Origin: Ahrensia sp.
Lineage (GTDB): Bacteria > Pseudomonadota > Alphaproteobacteria > Rhizobiales > Rhizobiaceae
Direction of reading: 5' to 3'
NCBI GenBank assembly: GCA_002706335.1
Contig: PAKZ01000037.1
Coordinates: forward strand, 1 to 64,000
DNA length: 64,000 nucleotides
A program made the translations under genes and the position numbers. How positions within the stretch are numbered: position 1 is the first letter of the stretch; the number at the start of each line of letters is the position of its first letter. The notes under the pieces were generated by a model. The model made no database searches, was not told the DNA's origin, and worked only from the letters and a program-made list of their open reading frames with translations. Below, one piece after another: positions 9,319-17,918 of this stretch.

Positions 9319-11979
9319 ATGAAGAACTGGGTTTTTACATTCGGAGGAGGAAAGGCCGAGGGCACCGCCCGCGACCGCGACAGGCTTGGCGGCAAAGGCG
9401 CGAGCCTTGCCGAAATGGCCAGATTGGGTTTGCCCGTTCCGCCCGGTTTCACAATCTCGACCGAGGCCTGCCGGCATTACTACTCCAATGACCGGCAATT
9501 GCCCGACGGTTTGAAGCGCGAAGTCGAAGCCAGCCTCGAAACGCTTGAAAGACTGACCGGCAAGTCCTTTGGCGGCAAGGCAAAACCGCTTCTCGTCTCG
9601 GTGCGGTCCGGTTCGCGCGAATCCATGCCGGGCATGCTCGACACGGTCCTCAATCTCGGCCTCAACGATGAAAGTGCGAAGGCTCTGGCTGAGGCGACAG
9701 GAAGTCTCGTTTTCGCCTACGGCACCTACAAGCGCTTTATTCAGAACTATGCCGGCCTCGTCATGGATGCCGATCCCTCGATCTTCGAGGACATCGCCGA
9801 CGAAATGGCGAAGAAGCCCGTCGACGAGCTGACGGCGTCCGACTGGCGCGACCTGATCGACGCCTTCAAGCAGGCGGTCCTCGACGAGATGGAAGAGGAA
9901 TTCCCGCAGGATCCGTTCGACCAGCTTTGGGGCGCCGTGCGCGCCGTCATGAAGAGCTGGATGAATCCCCGAGCGGTCACATTCCGCAGCCTCCACAACA
10001 TCCCGGCCCAATGGGGCACGGCGGTCACCATTCAGGCGATGGTCTTCGGCAATATGGGCGAGGGGTCGGCGACCGGAGTCGCCTTCACCCGCAATCCCGC
10101 GACAGGCGAAGACACGCTCTATGGAGAATATCTGCCCAACGCCCAGGGCGAGGATGTGGTCGCAGGTCTGCGCACGCCGCACCCGCTGACCAAGGCGCAG
10201 AACGGCAATGGCGAACTCACGCCGATGGAGGACGCCATGCCGGTGACCTTCCAGGAGCTGAAGGAGATCGCCAAGCGGCTCGAAAACCACTTCCGCGAGA
10301 TGCAGGACATCGAGTTCACGGTGGAAACGGGCAGGCTGTGGCTGTTGCAGACCCGTGATGGCAAGCGCACGGCGCGCGCCGCGATCGGGATTGCGGTCGC
10401 CATGGCCGAAAAGGGGCTGATCTCCAAGACGGAGGCGCTCCGGCGCATAGACCCGTCCTCGCTCGAGCAATTGCTGCACCCAGCCATCAGCCCGGACGTC
10501 GAGCGCACCGTGATCGGGCGCGGGCTGCCGGCATCGCCCGGTGCGGCAACTGGCGAGATCGTCTTTACCTCGGAAGAAGCTGTCGAAGCCCACTCCAAGG
10601 GCCGCAAGACGATACTCGTGCGTCCGGAAACCAGCCCGGAAGACATTCACGGCATGCATGCCTCAGAAGGCATTCTGACCATCCATGGCGGTACGACCAG
10701 CCACGCCGCCGTCGTCGCGCGCGGCATGGGCAAGCCCTGCATTTCAGGCGCGGGATCGATCCGGATCAGCACCGTGAAAGGGACGATGTTGACCGGCGGG
10801 CGCACGCTGGAGGCGGGCGATGTCATCACCATCGACGGCACCAGGGGCGAGGTTCTGTTGGGCGCATTGCCGATGGTGCAGCCGGAACTCTCGGGCGATT
10901 TCGCCACGCTGATCGGCTGGGCCGACGACATTCGCCGCATGAAAGTGCGCGCCAATGCGGAACCCCCGGAGGAGGCGCGCACTGCCCGCGACTTCGGCGC
11001 CGAGGGCATCGGGCTTTGCCGTACGGAACGCATGTTCAACGACGAGGAACGCATTCGCGCTGTCCGCCGCTTCATCCTTGCCAATGATATCGCCGAAAGG
11101 GAGGAAGCGCTGAACGCCATGCAGGCGATGCAGAAAGCCGACTTCCTGCACTTGTTCGAGATCATGGGCGGCCTGCCGGTCACGATCCGCCTGTTCGACC
11201 CGCCGCTGCATGAATTCCTGCCGCGCCTCGGTCCTGAACTGGAGCACACCGCGCAATCCATGGGCATCGATGCCGAGCGCATTCGCCAAAGGATCGAGGA
11301 TCTGCACGAGATCAACCCGATGCTGGGCAATCGCGGCGTGCGGCTGGCGATCTGTTATCCGGAAATGATCGATATGCAGGCCCGCGCCATCTTCCAGGCG
11401 GTTATGGAGGCCGGCGAGAAGACCGGCGAGAAGGTCGTGCCGGAAATCATGGTGCCGTTGGTCGCCTATGAGCGCGAACTGAAATTCACCAAGGATCGCA
11501 TCGATGTTGTCGCCGAAGCGGTGATGGCCGAATGGGGCACCGGGATCGAATATCTCGTCGGCACGATGATCGAATTGCCGCGCGCCGCGATCCGCGCCGA
11601 CAAGATCGCCGAGAGTTCCGAGTTCTTTTCCTTCGGTACCAACGACTTGACGCAGTCGACCTTCGGCATCTCGCGCGATGATGCGGGGCTCTATCTCAAC
11701 GAATATCTTCGCAAGGGTGTGATCGACCGCGACCCCTTCATCACCATAGATGTCGACGGTGTCGGCGAATTCATGCAGATGGCCGCGGAGCGCGGTCAGA
11801 AGACCCGGCCGGACATTACGCTCGGCATATGCGGCGAGCACGGCGGTGAACCGGCCTCGATCCATTTTTGCGAGACGGTCGGCCTGCATTACGTCTCGTG
11901 CTCGCCATACCGCGTACCGGTGGCGCGGCTGGCGGCCGCCCAGGCGACGCTCGCCAATGGTGCTGACGAGCGCGCCTGA
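9319..11979 (+). CDS. ppdK: Pyruvate, phosphate dikinase
   Basis: An 886-residue enzyme converting pyruvate, ATP and phosphate to phosphoenolpyruvate, AMP and pyrophosphate (reversible). The N-terminal ATP-grasp region starts RLGGKGASLAEMARLGLPVP. The phosphohistidine domain holds GGTTSHAAVVARGMGKPC with the catalytic His at about 462. The C-terminal PEP-binding barrel carries EGIGLCRTERMF and the active-site Cys in GICGEHGGEP (about 836-845). Length matches the bacterial family. In this group it supports gluconeogenesis or pyruvate/PEP balance. It ends five bases from a convergent small gene. Confidence 0.98.
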   Translation: MKNWVFTFGGGKAEGTARDRDRLGGKGASLAEMARLGLPVPPGFTISTEACRHYYSNDRQLPDGLKREVEASLETLERLTGKSFGGKAKPLLVSVRSGSRESMPGMLDTVLNLGLNDESAKALAEATGSLVFAYGTYKRFIQNYAGLVMDADPSIFEDIADEMAKKPVDELTASDWRDLIDAFKQAVLDEMEEEFPQDPFDQLWGAVRAVMKSWMNPRAVTFRSLHNIPAQWGTAVTIQAMVFGNMGEGSATGVAFTRNPATGEDTLYGEYLPNAQGEDVVAGLRTPHPLTKAQNGNGELTPMEDAMPVTFQELKEIAKRLENHFREMQDIEFTVETGRLWLLQTRDGKRTARAAIGIAVAMAEKGLISKTEALRRIDPSSLEQLLHPAISPDVERTVIGRGLPASPGAATGEIVFTSEEAVEAHSKGRKTILVRPETSPEDIHGMHASEGILTIHGGTTSHAAVVARGMGKPCISGAGSIRISTVKGTMLTGGRTLEAGDVITIDGTRGEVLLGALPMVQPELSGDFATLIGWADDIRRMKVRANAEPPEEARTARDFGAEGIGLCRTERMFNDEERIRAVRRFILANDIAEREEALNAMQAMQKADFLHLFEIMGGLPVTIRLFDPPLHEFLPRLGPELEHTAQSMGIDAERIRQRIEDLHEINPMLGNRGVRLAICYPEMIDMQARAIFQAVMEAGEKTGEKVVPEIMVPLVAYERELKFTKDRIDVVAEAVMAEWGTGIEYLVGTMIELPRAAIRADKIAESSEFFSFGTNDLTQSTFGISRDDAGLYLNEYLRKGVIDRDPFITIDVDGVGEFMQMAAERGQKTRPDITLGICGEHGGEPASIHFCETVGLHYVSCSPYRVPVARLAAAQATLANGADERA

Positions 11980-11984
11980 GGGGA

Positions 11985-12392
11985 TCAGGCCGCCTGGCTC
12001 AGTGCCGCTCCGAGCTTGGAGAACACATCCATGAATGCGCCGGCGAAATCGCGGATTTCCTCTCGCATCGCGTCTTCCGCGACGATCTCTATCTCGGTCC
12101 CGCTATCGTCCAGAACGGCATAGAGCAGCTTGTCGCCGTCGCCGGTGGACATGACCGCAATGCGCTGACCGGGGTTCTTATCGAAGACGGGAAGCTGGAA
12201 GAGGAATTCGAAACCGCTCGCCGCTGCGGCTTGTTTAAGGCACTCCTCGAACCCGTATTCCTTCAGCCTCTGCAGGTCGAGCGCGAGTTCCAGTTCCACC
12301 GATTCAAGATCGACGAAATCCTTCTCGCCTTGCGCGATCTGCGCTCCGGCCGTTTCGATGAGCGTGGTTTCGATCATGTTTTCAGACGGCAT
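11985..12392 (-). CDS. Hypothetical small acidic protein
   Basis: A 135-residue acidic protein with no signal peptide or membrane segment and no family I recognise with confidence. It opens MPSENMIETTLIETAGAQIA. The middle has a hydrophobic patch (FEFLFQLPVFDKN) and the C-terminus is amphipathic. The start at 12392 is chosen because AAGGGAG precedes it by about ten bases; the frame runs open to 12494. It converges on ppdK with a five-base gap. Confidence 0.7.
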   Translation of the reverse strand: MPSENMIETTLIETAGAQIAQGEKDFVDLESVELELALDLQRLKEYGFEECLKQAAAASGFEFLFQLPVFDKNPGQRIAVMSTGDGDKLLYAVLDDSGTEIEIVAEDAMREEIRDFAGAFMDVFSKLGAALSQAA

Positions 12393-12543
12393 GTGCGCGT
12401 CTCCCTTGCGTGGTTTTTTGCCTCCCACCAGCAAGGGTGAGCGTCCGGTGCCAGTTTGGCCGCAATTGGGCGCGCCGGGGCGGCGTCCGGGCACTTTTCT
12501 AATCCGCTTTACACATTGCGTGTTTTCGCGCTAACGCCGCGAC

Positions 12544-13347
12544 ATGGCGATGCTGAGAGTTGGACGAAGACGCGAACCCTTGATCCTCCGGCCTCTTCCG
12601 GTTCGGAAGCGTTCGCTCGCAGCCGGCTGGGCGCTGCGCTTCTCCATCTTCGCCCCGGTACTCGCACTAGTCTCGGTCATCGCCCATTTGGCTGGTGTAG
12701 TCGACACCCCGACCTTCTTCGTTCTGGTCAACTGCGTCTTGGCGCTGGCGCTCGTCGGGCTCGTCCTGATCGTCGTCGCGTTCCGCAGCCTTTGGATGAA
12801 TGGAACACGCGGCGGACGCAGGGCGAGCTGGGCGCTTTTCCTGACACTTCTGACGCTTTTGCCTTTCTGCCTCTACGTATTTGCCTGGATTGTCGCGCCC
12901 CATCAAAGTGATGTCTCGACGGACGTCGTCGATCCTCCGCTGCTGGTCGAGGAAAAGGCCTCGCCTGGCGGCAACCCGGCCGCGCTGGTGGCGTCGCGTC
13001 TCAAGGACGGCTATCCGCATCTGAGCGGAAGGCGTTTCAAGGCGCCGCCCGACGCGATCGAGGAAACGATCCTCAGACCCGCCGAGAAACAGGGCTGGAC
13101 GCTGGTTTCGAGGCGAGGGCGTATTGGCGCCGACGATGAGCTCTATTTCGAGTTTTCTTATATAATTCCGGTGTTGGCGATACCGGGAGCGGTCGTTCTG
13201 CGCCTTTCCGACGAGGGTGACACGAGCTTCGTCGACATGCGCGCGCGTACCGAATACGTCACCCACGACCTCGGCTGGAACGCCCGTCTGATCGACCGCT
13301 ATCTCAAGGCGCTGGACTTCGACCTGATCGGCATCGTTGCCGCCTAA
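12544..13347 (+). CDS. DUF1499-domain membrane protein
   Basis: A 267-residue protein. Three hydrophobic segments (about 30-50, 57-80 and 95-116) come first. Then comes a DUF1499 domain: VSTDVVDPPLL after the last helix and the conserved end VDMRARTEYVTHDLGWNARL. The function of DUF1499 is unknown. No clear ribosome site is seen before either ATG (12544 or 12550). Its end overlaps the convergent hydrolase gene by four bases. Confidence 0.8.
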   Translation: MAMLRVGRRREPLILRPLPVRKRSLAAGWALRFSIFAPVLALVSVIAHLAGVVDTPTFFVLVNCVLALALVGLVLIVVAFRSLWMNGTRGGRRASWALFLTLLTLLPFCLYVFAWIVAPHQSDVSTDVVDPPLLVEEKASPGGNPAALVASRLKDGYPHLSGRRFKAPPDAIEETILRPAEKQGWTLVSRRGRIGADDELYFEFSYIIPVLAIPGAVVLRLSDEGDTSFVDMRARTEYVTHDLGWNARLIDRYLKALDFDLIGIVAA

Positions 13348-14252
13348 CTCGGCGAAAAGACTCCGTTTATCGCCGGTGGACCCTCTGTGACGACCACGCC
13401 GCGGGCCACCAGGTCCTCCAGATGCGCGAGGACGGACAGCCCTGCCGCTCCGTGCAAACGGGGGTCGGTGTCGCGATAGATTTCGCGGACCATCTCGGCG
13501 ATCGTCCTGTCGCCCTTGCGGATCCGGTCAAGGATCGCCGCCGCGCGCAGCTTGCGGTGCGTCTTCAAGGCCCGCACGAATTTTGCCGGCTTCGTCACCG
13601 GGCCGCCATGGCCGGGCAGATAGAGCGTTTCATCGCGCGCGATCAGCTTCTCCAGCGAGGCCATATAGTCGGCCATTGCGCCGTCTGGTGGTGCAACGAT
13701 CGATGTGGCCCAGGCCATCACGTGGTCTGCGGAAAACAGAATGCCGGTGCCTTTAAGGGAAAACGCCATGTGATTGGCCGCATGGCCGGGCGTTGCCACG
13801 GCCTCGATCGCCCACTCGCCGGCATCCACAACTTCGCCATCGGAAAGCGTCCGGTCCGGTGAGAAAACCGTGTCGGATGACGCATCGAGCGGGTTGATTT
13901 CGCCGATATGCAGCGGCCGTGCCGCCCGGTGCGGGCCTTCGGCCACGACCGTGGCGCCGGTTTCCTGCTTAAGCTTCGCCGCGAGCGGCGAGTGATCGGC
14001 GTGTGTGTGGCTGACGAAGATGTGCGAAACCGGCCGACCGCCAATCGCCGTCAGCAGCGCCTGAAGATGCGCCTCGTCCTCGGGGCCGGGATCGATGACG
14101 GCCAGTGTGTCGCGACCGACGATGTAGCTGTTCGTGCCATGGAAGGTGAAGGGCCCGGGATTGTTGACGGTCAGGCGCAGAACCATGTCGGAGACCGGAA
14201 CGGCTTCGCCATGGGCAGGCTCGAAGCGGCGGTCGAATTCGATGTCGGGCAT
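13344..14252 (-). CDS. Metallo-beta-lactamase-fold hydrolase (LACTB2-like)
   Basis: A 302-residue MBL-fold enzyme. The zinc motif HTHADHS is at about 82-88, with further ligands in ATPGHAANH (about 163-171), SADHVMAW and PGHGGP. The C-terminal part (about 225-300) looks like the winged-helix end of LACTB2-type hydrolases, whose known members are endoribonucleases or thioesterases. Cytoplasmic, no signal peptide. Substrate unknown. Confidence 0.88.
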   Translation of the reverse strand: MPDIEFDRRFEPAHGEAVPVSDMVLRLTVNNPGPFTFHGTNSYIVGRDTLAVIDPGPEDEAHLQALLTAIGGRPVSHIFVSHTHADHSPLAAKLKQETGATVVAEGPHRAARPLHIGEINPLDASSDTVFSPDRTLSDGEVVDAGEWAIEAVATPGHAANHMAFSLKGTGILFSADHVMAWATSIVAPPDGAMADYMASLEKLIARDETLYLPGHGGPVTKPAKFVRALKTHRKLRAAAILDRIRKGDRTIAEMVREIYRDTDPRLHGAAGLSVLAHLEDLVARGVVVTEGPPAINGVFSPS

Positions 14253-14368
14253 CTGGGGTTCGCGGTCCTATTCACAGTCTCACCACAAGGTCGGCTTGCT
14301 GATTACCAGCTTCGCCGATATAGGCAAGGAAGGGCCCGCATTACCGTCCGGGGCCGCAAGACAGGATT

Positions 14369-14959
14369 ATGGACATGGCATCTCCCACCGCTTCCCAATC
14401 GCTCATCTCCCGCGCCTTGCCGACGGAAACCGCGACGCGTTACGCGCTGTATGCGTTTCTGGTTGTTGCCGGCTCGATGCTGATCGCCATTGCCGGCCAG
14501 ATTAAGGTGCCGCTGTGGCCGAACCCGACTCCGGTCACACTGCAGACCCTCGCAATCTTCACGATCGCCGCCGCCTATGGCCGCAACCTCGCGGTTGCGA
14601 CGCTGCTTGCCTATCTGGCTGAAGGCGCCGCCGGCCTTCCGGTCTTCACCAACGGCGGCGGCGTCGCCAACCTGTTCGGGCCGACCTTCGGCTACCTTGC
14701 CGGCTTTGTCGTTGCGGCCGGAATCACCGGCTGGGCCGCAGATCAGGGCTGGTCGAAGAGCCCGGTCAAGCTGTGGACCGCCAACATGGCCGGCACGCTC
14801 GTGGTTCTCGTACTCGGCGCGCTCTGGATGGGCCTTCTCTTCGGTTCGGACAAGATTGTCGCCTGGGGCGTTGGTCCGTTCATCTTCACCGACATCATCA
14901 AGGCGACGCTGGCTGCCGCACTCGTTCCGGCGCTCTGGAGCCTTCTCCGCCGCAAATAA
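14369..14959 (+). CDS. bioY: Biotin transporter BioY
   Basis: A 196-residue membrane protein of the BioY family, the substrate-binding component for biotin uptake. Visible motifs include the proline-rich loop VPLWPNPTPVTLQTL, AYLAEGAAGLPVF and a glycine-rich segment at LFGPTFGYLAGF, within about six membrane helices. No ECF ATPase or T-component (BioM, BioN) lies beside it, so it either works alone or shares a distant module, as known for solitary BioY. ATG codons at 14369 and 14375 are both possible. A strong terminator follows. Confidence 0.93.
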   Translation: MDMASPTASQSLISRALPTETATRYALYAFLVVAGSMLIAIAGQIKVPLWPNPTPVTLQTLAIFTIAAAYGRNLAVATLLAYLAEGAAGLPVFTNGGGVANLFGPTFGYLAGFVVAAGITGWAADQGWSKSPVKLWTANMAGTLVVLVLGALWMGLLFGSDKIVAWGVGPFIFTDIIKATLAAALVPALWSLLRRK

Positions 14960-14981
14960 GCGGGCCGTCATATGCGCTTAT

Positions 14982-15011
14982 AAAAGCCGCGGCATCGTCC
15001 GCGGCTTTTTT
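14982..15011 (+). terminator. Rho-independent terminator after bioY
   Basis: AAAAGCCGCGG and CCGCGGCTTTTTT pair around a six-base loop, with a T-run at the 3' side. It separates bioY from the purine-breakdown operon. Confidence 0.9.
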
Positions 15012-15051
15012 GCGCTTGCGAACAGAACGAATCCGGGGTCAAAATTGGACC

Positions 15052-15981
15052 ATGTATTCAAAAAACGATTATCCGAGAGACTTGATCGGGTACGGCCGCA
15101 CGCCGCCCGATCCCGAATGGCCGAACGCCGCGAAGCTCGCGGTGCAGTTTGTCGTCAACTATGAGGAGGGCGGAGAGAGCTCGATCCTCGACAACGATCC
15201 TGCTTCCGAGAAGCTCCTTTCCGAGATCGTTGGCGCGGAGGCCTGGCCCGGCCAGCGCAACCTCAACATGGAATCGCTCTATGAATATGGCTCCCGCGCC
15301 GGCTTCTGGCGGCTTTGGCGGCTGTTCACCGAGCGGGACATGCCGGTCACAGTCTATGGCGTAACCGTCGCCATGATGCGCAATCCGGAAGCCGTAGCGG
15401 CGATGAAGGAAGCCGGCTGGGAGATCGCCAGCCACGGGCTGCGCTGGCTGGAATACAAGGATTTCGACGAGGCCACGGAACGCGCCCACATCCATGCTGC
15501 GGTCCGCTTGCATACCGAGATCACCGGCGAGCGGCCGCTCGGCATCTACCAGGGCAAACCCTCCGACAACACGCTGAGAATCATCCAGGAGGAGGGCGGC
15601 TTCGTCTATTCGGCGGACTCTTACGCGGATGAACTGCCCTATTATGTCGACGGGGTGAACGGCCCGCATCTGATCGTGCCTTATACGCTCGACGTCAACG
15701 ACATGCGCTTCGCGACGCCTCAGGGCTTCAATTCCGGCGATCAGTTCTTCGCCTATCTGAAGGACAGTTTCGACATGCTGCTGGCCGAGGGCCGCGCCGG
15801 CGCGCCGAAAATGCTGTCGGTCGGCCTGCATTGCCGGGTTGTCGGCCGTCCCGGCCGCGCTGCAGCCCTGGCCCGGTTTCTCGATTACGTGAATGGCCAC
15901 GAGGATGTCTGGGTGGCGAAACGCATCGAGATCGCACGCCATTGGTGGGAGGTCCACCCGCCGAAGACAGAGGGCGCATGA
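15052..15981 (+). CDS. puuE: Allantoinase PuuE (polysaccharide-deacetylase fold)
   Basis: A 309-residue metal-independent-type allantoinase that opens allantoin to allantoate. It belongs to the polysaccharide deacetylase superfamily: NYEEGGE (about 36-42) and GWEIASHGLRW (about 123-133) mark the active-site strands, and GLHCRVVGRPGRAAAL is near the C-terminus. The start at 15052 begins MYSKNDYPRDLIGYGR, typical of the family, although the frame is open further upstream through bioY. It begins a purine-breakdown operon; its stop overlaps the allA start by four bases. Confidence 0.93.
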   Translation: MYSKNDYPRDLIGYGRTPPDPEWPNAAKLAVQFVVNYEEGGESSILDNDPASEKLLSEIVGAEAWPGQRNLNMESLYEYGSRAGFWRLWRLFTERDMPVTVYGVTVAMMRNPEAVAAMKEAGWEIASHGLRWLEYKDFDEATERAHIHAAVRLHTEITGERPLGIYQGKPSDNTLRIIQEEGGFVYSADSYADELPYYVDGVNGPHLIVPYTLDVNDMRFATPQGFNSGDQFFAYLKDSFDMLLAEGRAGAPKMLSVGLHCRVVGRPGRAAALARFLDYVNGHEDVWVAKRIEIARHWWEVHPPKTEGA

Positions 15982-16484
15982 AGACCGTACCGCTTACCGT
16001 TCGTCCCGTCTCGAAAAGCGGTTTTGCCGCTTTCGGCGATGTCGTCGAGACGCAAGGAGCGGAATTACGGTTGATCAATCAGGGTTCCACCGAACGGTTT
16101 CACGATCTGGCGTCGATCGACGTGCTCGATGAGGGCGGGAAGGCGATCGTCAGCCTGTTTCGCGGACAGCCCTTCGCGCCGCCGATCGAGATTACGATGA
16201 TGGAGCGTCATCCGCTTGGCAGCCAGCTCTTCTATCCTGTCTCCGACCGCCCGTTTCTGACCGTCGTCGCGTCGGACGAGGGCGGCCGCCCTGGCGCGCC
16301 GGTCGCGTTTTTGTGCCCTGCCGGTGTCGGCGTCAACTACGCCAAAAACACCTGGCATCATCCTCTTCTGTCGCTCGAGGAGGTCTGCGATTTCATCGTC
16401 GTCGATAGGGACGGACCGGGCAGCAATCTGGAGGAATATGACTATCCCGATACACGCTATCGGATTGACGCCGTTTCCGGCTGA
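15978..16484 (+). CDS. allA: Ureidoglycolate lyase
   Basis: A 168-residue cupin enzyme that splits ureidoglycolate to glyoxylate and urea, a late step of allantoin use. Length is normal. Motifs: GFAAFGDVVE near the N-terminus, MMERHPLGSQLFYPVSDRPF in the middle and NYAKNTWHHPLL (about 120-131). The start overlaps the puuE stop (ATGA), implying translational coupling. XdhA follows 18 bases later. Confidence 0.94.
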   Translation: MKTVPLTVRPVSKSGFAAFGDVVETQGAELRLINQGSTERFHDLASIDVLDEGGKAIVSLFRGQPFAPPIEITMMERHPLGSQLFYPVSDRPFLTVVASDEGGRPGAPVAFLCPAGVGVNYAKNTWHHPLLSLEEVCDFIVVDRDGPGSNLEEYDYPDTRYRIDAVSG

Positions 16485-16502
16485 AAGGCAAGATCGAAAG
16501 CC

Positions 16503-17918
16503 ATGAACCCGCAAGCAATAACCGCCGATACCATCCGCTTTATCCTGAACGGCAAGGAAGTCAGCTTCGCTGTCCGCCCGGACACGACGGCGCTCGATCT
16601 CATCCGCAACCACGCCCATCTGGTTGGCACAAAGGAAGGCTGCGCCGAGGGAGACTGCGGCGCCTGCACCGTGCTGGTGCGTCGTGGTGACGGGCCGCGC
16701 CAGGCCGCGAATGCCTGTATAATGACGGCGGCGCAGCTTGACGGCGTTGAACTGACCACGGTCGAAGGGCTGAAACACAACGGCGTCATGACGCCGCTCC
16801 AGGACGCCATGGCGTCCAACGGATCCTCGCAATGCGGCTTCTGCACGCCGGGCATCGTGATGTCGCTGACCGGCCTGCTGGAAGCGTCCGCTGAGCCGGA
16901 AGAGGAGGCGATCCACGACGCGCTGGCCGGCAACCTTTGCCGCTGCACCGGATATCGACCGATCGTGGAAGCCGCGAAGGCCGCTGCGAAAACAGGGGTG
17001 CGGTCGCCCGAGCCTGCCGATCTGCCGCAATGGCATTCGGAAATTTCGTTTGACGGATCGGTGCTGCATCAACCAGCGGCACTGGACGATCTGACGGCGC
17101 TGCGCGCGCAATATCCCGATGCGACGATCCTCGCGGGCGGAACCGATCTCGGCGTGGCTCGCGCCGACTATCACTCGGACTGGGACCGCATCATCTCGAC
17201 GCGGCGCGTAAAGGAACTGCGCGCCATGGAGGAAACGGCGGAGGCATGGACATTCGGCGCGGCGGTCACCTGGGAAGAAATCCTTCAGACTGTTCGCTCC
17301 GAATATCCGAGTCTGGCAACCCTGATCCGCCGTTTCGGCTCAACCCAGATCCGAGCCATGGGCACCGTCGGCGGCAATATCGGCACCGCAAGCCCAATCG
17401 GCGACGGCCCTCCGGCGCTGATCGCACTCGGTGCGTCGATCACGCTTGCCTCGCAGGCGAATGGCGCGCGGACGCTGCCGCTTGAGGATTTCTTCCTCGA
17501 TTACCGCAAGACGGAACTGCGCCCCGACGAGGTGATCGTCTCCGTCACCGTGCCGCGTCCGAAGGGAGGCGAGGAATTCCGCGTCTACAAGCTGTCGAAG
17601 CGCTACGACCAGGACATCTCGACCGTCTGCGCAGCCTTCTGGATCGCGATGGAAGGCAGTCATGTCAGCGCGTGCCGTATCGCCTATGGCGGCATGGCTG
17701 CGATCCCGAAGCGGGCGAAAACGATGGAAAACAAGCTCTTGGGCCGCGAGCTTGATTCCGATTCAGTCGCGGATGCAGTTCATTCTCTGCACGACGATTT
17801 CTCGCCGCTGAGCGATTGGCGCGGCAGCGCGGCCTATCGGATGCAGACGGCCAAGGCGCTGCTGGAACGCTTCGCTCGTGACCTGAAAGGCGAGGCCGTG
17901 GAGGTAATGGCGCTATGA
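16503..17918 (+). CDS. xdhA: Xanthine dehydrogenase small subunit (2Fe-2S, FAD)
   Basis: A 471-residue subunit passing electrons from the molybdenum centre to NAD. Two [2Fe-2S] sites are complete: CAEGDCGAC (about 47-55), CGFCTPG (about 111-117) and CRCTGYRPIV (about 146-155). The FAD domain has ILAGGTDLGV (about 209-218) and RAMGTVGGNIGTASPIGDGP (about 285-304). Its stop overlaps the xdhB start by four bases. XdhC, the cofactor-insertion chaperone often found next to these genes, is not in this operon. Confidence 0.96.
   Translation: MNPQAITADTIRFILNGKEVSFAVRPDTTALDLIRNHAHLVGTKEGCAEGDCGACTVLVRRGDGPRQAANACIMTAAQLDGVELTTVEGLKHNGVMTPLQDAMASNGSSQCGFCTPGIVMSLTGLLEASAEPEEEAIHDALAGNLCRCTGYRPIVEAAKAAAKTGVRSPEPADLPQWHSEISFDGSVLHQPAALDDLTALRAQYPDATILAGGTDLGVARADYHSDWDRIISTRRVKELRAMEETAEAWTFGAAVTWEEILQTVRSEYPSLATLIRRFGSTQIRAMGTVGGNIGTASPIGDGPPALIALGASITLASQANGARTLPLEDFFLDYRKTELRPDEVIVSVTVPRPKGGEEFRVYKLSKRYDQDISTVCAAFWIAMEGSHVSACRIAYGGMAAIPKRAKTMENKLLGRELDSDSVADAVHSLHDDFSPLSDWRGSAAYRMQTAKALLERFARDLKGEAVEVMAL

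Noticed and set aside
14253-14368. BioR operator upstream of bioY
   Set aside because: No TTAT-N2-ATAA-type palindrome is present in the gap.
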